Assembly: GCA_002345675.1 (NCBI GenBank)
Contig: DDWL01000038.1
Coordinates: forward strand, 62,001 to 126,000
Source of the DNA: Bacteroidales bacterium UBA2287
Lineage (GTDB): Bacteria; Bacteroidota; Bacteroidia; Bacteroidales; Tenuifilaceae
DNA: 64,000 nucleotides
Direction: 5' to 3'
Shown: positions 60,075 through 64,000 of the stretch, piece by piece
How positions within the stretch are numbered: position 1 is the first letter of the stretch
Layout of the letters: every line of letters begins with the position of its first letter
Position numbers and translations under genes: made by a program
The notes under the pieces: model-generated
The model's input: the letters and a program-made list of their open reading frames with translations, nothing else
Database searches by the model: none
What the model was told of the DNA's origin: nothing

Positions 60075-60163
60075 GGGCTAAAGCCCAATTATCATGGGCT
60101 ATAAATAACCCCAGCCTTAAGGCTGGGGTTACACAGCGTAAGTAATTGAAGGACTTTAGTCCT
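60075..60163. repeat. Cluster of palindromes related to the 40447 cluster
   Basis: GGGCTAAAGCCC (60075-60086), AACCCCAGCC-TTAA-GGCTGGGGTT (60107-60130) and AGGACTTTAGTCCT (60150-60163). Short outer palindromes of the CTAAAG/CTTTAG type enclose a long one. The rest of the gap to 60316 is AT-rich and featureless. Confidence 0.85.
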
Positions 60164-60316
60164 GATACATTTATCGGACAACAATGATTGTTTATTTTAT
60201 AAAGTTCTTTGGTTTTAAAGGAACTTTTGTGATTTTTTTCTTCTTTATCGAAAACGATTGAAATGGCATATTGTTCTAAAACACTTGCTTTTATTTAGTT
60301 TTTACCCTTTTAATTC

Positions 60317-60347
60317 TTGCAATCTCTTGTTTTTTGTTTTACTTTTG
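60317..60347 (+). promoter_or_regulatory. Promoter of the MFS transporter gene
   Basis: TTG (60317-60319), a 20-bp gap and TACTTTTG (60340-60347). Leader about 72 nt. Confidence 0.6.
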
Positions 60348-60425
60348 GTTCGCTGGTTTCTGAAATTTCCTTCCTACTTTCCAAAATCTGGAAATAATAT
60401 TTCATTACATAAATTTTAATCTGTC

Positions 60426-61949
60426 ATGACTAAACGTCCCCGTTTAAGTTTTTGGCAAATCTGGAACATGAGTTTCGGGTTTCTGGGCATTCAATTCGGA
60501 TTTGCCCTGCAAAATGCCAATGTTAGCCGTATATTCGAGACCCTTGGTGCTGAAATCGATGCTATACCAATATTATGGATTGCAGCTCCGCTAACAGGTC
60601 TTATTATTCAGCCCATTATTGGGCACATGAGCGACAATACTTGGGGGCGGCTTGGTCGTCGCCGTCCATTCTTTTTGGTAGGAGCAATTTTAGCATCGTT
60701 AGCACTCCTCATTATGCCCAATTCACCTGTATTATGGGTAGCTGCTGGAATGCTATGGGTTCTCGATGCTTCAATTAATGTTTCAATGGAGCCATTTAGG
60801 GCTTTTGTTGGCGATATGCTTCCCAGCGACCAGCGCACCAAAGGCTTTGCCATGCAAAGTTTTTTTATTGGAACTGGTGCAGTTGTAGCTTCGGCTTTAC
60901 CTTATATTTTAACCGAATGGTTTGGCGTAGCAAATACGGCACCCGAAGGAGTAATTCCCCCCTCCGTAAAACTTTCGTTTTACCTTGGCGGTGCGGTTTT
61001 CTTTGCTGCTGTGCTTTGGACGGTTATTCGCTCCAAAGAGTATTCGCCTGCTGAGTTAAAGTCGTTCGAAGAGGCTGAACAGGCCGAAGTTAAGGAGCGT
61101 ACTGGTCAAGAGTCGATTATTAAACATATTAATCACCCTGCAAAGTACTTTTTAAATCACAGCTACTTTTGGCTTATTCTTGGAATTGCGCTTTCGGCGT
61201 TGGTTTTTTACCTTAACTGGAAAGCTGAACTTTACATACTAACAGGGGGAGTTGCTGCTTTTGGGGTAATTCAACTAATTGCAGGGCTATTTATTGCCAA
61301 TGGTAAAGCCGAAAACGGCATTGCCGTTGTGGTAAACGACCTTTTTAATATGCCAAAAACAATGGTGCAACTTGCTGTAGTTCAGTTTTTCAGCTGGTTT
61401 GCACTATTTGCCATGTGGATTTATACTACTGCCGCTGTAACAAAGCATATTTACGGTACAACCGATACAACTTCGGAACTATTTAACGAGGGTGCTAACT
61501 GGGTAGGAATTTGCTTTGCCATGTACAACGGATTTGCCGCTGCGGTAGCATTTCTTTTGCCTGTTATGGCAAAATATACCAGTCGTAAAACAACGCACGC
61601 TATTTCGTTAATTGCAGGTGGGTTAGGACTAATATCAATTTACTTTATTAGCAATCCTAATATGCTATTACTATCGATGGTAGGAGTTGGTTTGGCTTGG
61701 GCCAGCATTCTTTCAATGCCATACGCAATTCTTGCAGGTTCGTTGCCATCGAAGAAAATGGGAACCTATATGGGAATTTTCAACTTCTTTATTGTAATTC
61801 CTCAAATTCTGGCAGCTAGCCTTTTGGGTTTCTTTACTAAATTTTTATTTGGTGGCGAAGCCATATACTCGCTTATACTTGGTGGTGTTTCGATGATTGT
61901 TGCCGCCGCAATGGTATTCTTTGTAACCGATAGAGATGATGTGAAATAG
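60426..61949 (+). CDS. SLC45-like MFS maltose transporter
   Basis: A 507-residue major facilitator with 12 membrane helices. FWQIWNMSFGFLGIQFGFALQNANVSRIFETLGAE at the start and the cytoplasmic loop MSDNTWGRLGRRRPFFLVGA (about 68-87) are typical of the disaccharide/H+ symporter group near SLC45 and plant sucrose carriers, commonly found next to maltose phosphorylase in Bacteroidota. It should import maltose or related alpha-disaccharide across the inner membrane. Confidence 0.9.
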   Translation: MTKRPRLSFWQIWNMSFGFLGIQFGFALQNANVSRIFETLGAEIDAIPILWIAAPLTGLIIQPIIGHMSDNTWGRLGRRRPFFLVGAILASLALLIMPNSPVLWVAAGMLWVLDASINVSMEPFRAFVGDMLPSDQRTKGFAMQSFFIGTGAVVASALPYILTEWFGVANTAPEGVIPPSVKLSFYLGGAVFFAAVLWTVIRSKEYSPAELKSFEEAEQAEVKERTGQESIIKHINHPAKYFLNHSYFWLILGIALSALVFYLNWKAELYILTGGVAAFGVIQLIAGLFIANGKAENGIAVVVNDLFNMPKTMVQLAVVQFFSWFALFAMWIYTTAAVTKHIYGTTDTTSELFNEGANWVGICFAMYNGFAAAVAFLLPVMAKYTSRKTTHAISLIAGGLGLISIYFISNPNMLLLSMVGVGLAWASILSMPYAILAGSLPSKKMGTYMGIFNFFIVIPQILAASLLGFFTKFLFGGEAIYSLILGGVSMIVAAAMVFFVTDRDDVK

Positions 61950-62073
61950 CAGTACGCAGTCCACAGTCCACAGTCCACAGTCAGCAGTCAGCAGTCAGCA
62001 GTCAACTGAAAACTGAAGACTGAGAACTGAAGACTGAGAACTGAAAACTGAAGACTGAAAACTGAAGACTGAA
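61950..62073. repeat. CAGTCCA/CAGTCAG and ACTGAAG/ACTGAGA simple repeats
   Basis: CAGTCCA and CAGTCAG heptamers, then ACTGAAA/ACTGAAG/ACTGAGA heptamers fill the gap between the MFS and beta-phosphoglucomutase genes. The last unit ends 4 bp before the ATG at 62078. Confidence 0.8.
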
Positions 62074-62077
62074 AAAA

Positions 62078-62737
62078 ATGATACACGCCTGCATATTCGA
62101 TCTCGATGGGGTAGTGGTTGACACTGCAAAATACCATTACTTAGCTTGGAAGCGACTGGCTGCCGAGTTGGGTTTCGAGTTTCACGAGCACCACAACGAA
62201 AGGTTAAAGGGTGTTAGTCGCATGACTTCGTTGGAAATTCTTCTCGAAGTGGGAGGGTTAACCAATCGCTTTTCGGCCGAAAAGAAAGAGGAAATGGCCA
62301 CCAAAAAGAATGAGTGGTACCTCGAGTTTATTCGTAAAATGACTCCCGATGAGGTTTTGCCCGGAGCAAAGGAACTAATTGAAGACCTTCGACTTAATGG
62401 GATAAAAATTGCGTTGGGTTCTGCAAGTAAAAATGCCCCACTAATTCTTCAACGTATAAATATGCTTAACCATTTCGACAAAATTGTCGATGGAAACAGT
62501 GTTTCGAAGGCCAAACCCGATCCCGAGATTTTTCTTTTAGGTGCAAAGCAGCTGGGGGTCAGTCCTGCCAATTGCATTGTTTTCGAAGATGCCGAAGCAG
62601 GCATTGAGGCTGCAATAAACGCTGGTATGCGTTGCGTGGGAATTGGTAGTTGCGATTTATTAGGAAAAGCCAATGTGGTGGTTCCAAATTTAGAGGGTTT
62701 TACCTATGTATATGTGGTAAACACACTTGGAAACTAA
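62078..62737 (+). CDS. pgmB: Beta-phosphoglucomutase
   Basis: Converts beta-glucose 1-phosphate, the product of maltose phosphorolysis, to glucose 6-phosphate. The 219-residue HAD protein has the nucleophile/acid pair in FDLDGVVVDT (Asp8, Asp10), cap-domain LKGVSRMTSLEILL, GSASKNAP (about 114), KPDPEIFLLGAKQLG (Lys about 146) and EDAEAGIEAA. Adjacent GH65 fixes the role. The simple repeat reaches the ribosome-binding region. Confidence 0.95.
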   Translation: MIHACIFDLDGVVVDTAKYHYLAWKRLAAELGFEFHEHHNERLKGVSRMTSLEILLEVGGLTNRFSAEKKEEMATKKNEWYLEFIRKMTPDEVLPGAKELIEDLRLNGIKIALGSASKNAPLILQRINMLNHFDKIVDGNSVSKAKPDPEIFLLGAKQLGVSPANCIVFEDAEAGIEAAINAGMRCVGIGSCDLLGKANVVVPNLEGFTYVYVVNTLGN

Positions 62738-62763
62738 TTCGATACTTAGGAGTTCATTGTTTC

Positions 62764-62877
62764 TCGCAGATTACGCAGATTACGCAGATAAATGAAGAGA
62801 ACGCTTAGTTGTGTATCCATTGGCTCAGTGATATTCAAATATTTCAAACTAAATTCTGCGAAAATCAGCGTGAAATT
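62764..62877. repeat. CGCAGATTA repeat element
   Basis: Left end CGCAGATTACGCAGATTACG (62765-62784); right end CTGCG-AAAATCAGCG-TGAAAT (62857-62877), complementary in part. It resembles the element at 42030-42196 at its right end (CGTGAAAT). Confidence 0.7.
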
Positions 62878-62934
62878 TTAAATTACAATGTTTTCGACAA
62901 CTTATGGAAATAATTAAAACAAATATAATTAACA

Positions 62935-64000
62935 ATGAATAAGTACCTTAAACACGACGAGTGGTGCATTATTGAGGAGGGGTTTGAGCCCGAGAATACT
63001 CGTGCATCGGAAAGTTTATTTAGCATTGGCAACGGCGCCACTGGTCAACGAGCCAACTTTGAGGAAACCTACAGCGGAAAAACCCTACAGGGTTCGTATG
63101 TTGCCGGCATTTACTACCCCGACAAAACCCGTGTTGGCTGGTGGAAAAATGGCTACCCCGAGTACTTTGCAAAGGTTATAAACTCTACCAACTGGATTGG
63201 CATTGATGTGGAGATAAACGGAGAACCACTCGATATAGCCAAGTGTAAAGTTGGCGAATTCCGCAGGGTACTTAACATGAAGGAGGGTTACCTTGAGCGC
63301 ACTTTTTCATGCGAAATGCCTTCGGGCATTAAGGTTGCCGTTTCGGCAAAAAGGTTTTTAAGCATTGTCAACCCCGAACTGGGAGCAATTAAGTACAGCT
63401 TGAAGCTGCTTTCCTCAAATGCAAGTATTACATTTCAACCTTACCTCGATGCCGATGTGCATAATGAGGACTCGAACTACGGCGAGAAATTTTGGGATGA
63501 GGTAGAACGAAAGGCCTCGAAAAATGAAGCATACATAGTTACCAAAACCAAAAAGCTCGACTTTCATGTTGGCCATGGAATGTCGTTTTCGCTTTTCTTA
63601 AATGGAAGTAGGCTCAATTCCGATGCTACAATAATTGACCGAGAGAAATACGTTGGAGCAAAGGTGAAGCAAGATTTAGTGGTAGGCGACGAGTTTACCA
63701 TTGTTAAATTCGCAGCCATTATTTCGAGTCTAAATCACGAAAAGGGCACATTCCCAAAGGCAATTAATAACTTTTTAAGAATAGCCGAGGCTAAAGGCTT
63801 CGATACAATGCTTGCCGAGCAAGCAAGTACTTGGGCCGAAATTTGGGCGCATAGCGACATTACAATTAATGGCGATGTTGCGGCACAACAGGCAATTCGA
63901 TTCAATATTTTTCAGCTTAGTCAAACCTATACAGGTAAAGATGAGCGCCTGAATATTGGTCCTAAAGGGTTTACAGGCGAAAAGTATGGCGGATCGACCT
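62935..64000 (+). CDS. GH65 maltose/kojibiose phosphorylase, N-terminal part
   Basis: The frame is open from the ATG at 62935 to the window end (355 codons), so the gene is cut; full GH65 enzymes have about 750-780 residues. The opening WCIIEEGFEPENTRASESLFSIGNG and YVAGIYYPDKTRVGWWKNGYPEYF, and near the edge LNIGPKGFTGEKYGGST, are GH65 signatures. The visible part is the N-terminal beta-sandwich and the start of the (alpha/alpha)6 barrel; the catalytic Glu lies beyond the window. With pgmB upstream it is most likely maltose phosphorylase. Confidence 0.93.
   Translation, partial: MNKYLKHDEWCIIEEGFEPENTRASESLFSIGNGATGQRANFEETYSGKTLQGSYVAGIYYPDKTRVGWWKNGYPEYFAKVINSTNWIGIDVEINGEPLDIAKCKVGEFRRVLNMKEGYLERTFSCEMPSGIKVAVSAKRFLSIVNPELGAIKYSLKLLSSNASITFQPYLDADVHNEDSNYGEKFWDEVERKASKNEAYIVTKTKKLDFHVGHGMSFSLFLNGSRLNSDATIIDREKYVGAKVKQDLVVGDEFTIVKFAAIISSLNHEKGTFPKAINNFLRIAEAKGFDTMLAEQASTWAEIWAHSDITINGDVAAQQAIRFNIFQLSQTYTGKDERLNIGPKGFTGEKYGGST

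Noticed and set aside
62972..63181. 69-codon plus-strand frame inside the GH65 region
   Set aside because: The GH65 frame is open through this region to the window edge with clear family motifs; this is a shadow in another frame.

Overview
The window looks like chromosomal DNA of a low-GC member of the Bacteroidota, most likely Bacteroidales or a close relative. The evidence is a SusC/SusD nutrient locus, a type IX secretion (T9SS) C-terminal tail on a secreted amylase, Bacteroidota-restricted families (DUF4295, DUF4301), and many start sites preceded by the Bacteroidota -7 box TAnnTTTG. Shine-Dalgarno sequences are almost absent, with one notable exception at an ECF sigma factor. I see no phage, no transposase gene, no rRNA and no CRISPR array. 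One tRNA (Thr, anticodon CGT) is present.

Layout: 0-9.8 kb carries creD, clpB, an M16 protease, nth and gcvT. 9.8-17.7 kb carries a ComB-like phosphatase, the serine set serC-serA-DUF1015, a metal efflux gene, yggS, a dihydroorotate-dehydrogenase-like gene and a hypothetical gene. 17.9-24.7 kb carries a lipoprotein/secreted protein pair, uvrA, an ECF sigma factor with a long leader, a 62-residue protein and an SPFH/ribbon-helix-helix/zinc-ribbon mini-operon. 24.8-32.4 kb is a TetR-controlled drug-export operon of the ybhGFSR type (TolC, HlyD, two ATPases, two permeases). It has been invaded by a DUF559 nuclease-like gene and by three repeat elements. 32.5-44.7 kb holds housekeeping and metabolic genes: rsmE, yfcE-like, DUF4301, PAS, a PLP enzyme coupled to an orphan DmsB-DmsC fusion, pyrophosphatase, dihydropyrimidinase, an amidohydrolase and a deoxyhypusine-synthase-like protein. 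44.7-49.4 kb holds tRNA-Thr, cinA and the rpmB-rpmG-DUF4295-ftsY-rimO cluster.

49.7-64 kb is a maltose/starch utilisation locus. On the minus strand are susC, susD, a SusE/F-like lipoprotein and a T9SS-secreted GH13 amylase. On the plus strand are a LacI regulator, an SLC45-like MFS sugar transporter, beta-phosphoglucomutase and a GH65 disaccharide phosphorylase cut by the window end. Together they suggest surface cleavage of alpha-glucan, TonB-dependent import, inner-membrane transport of maltose, and phosphorolysis to glucose plus glucose 6-phosphate. The divergent control region carries three exact 12-bp-period direct repeats.

The most unusual feature is the load of non-coding repeats between genes: at least eight sequence families, several nested in one another. 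One family of C-rich/G-rich palindromes brackets the DUF559 gene, forms the end of one efflux gene and is translated in frame inside the next. This is the best candidate for an undescribed mobile or repeat-linked system. All assignments come from reading the sequence and from family knowledge; no database search was possible.
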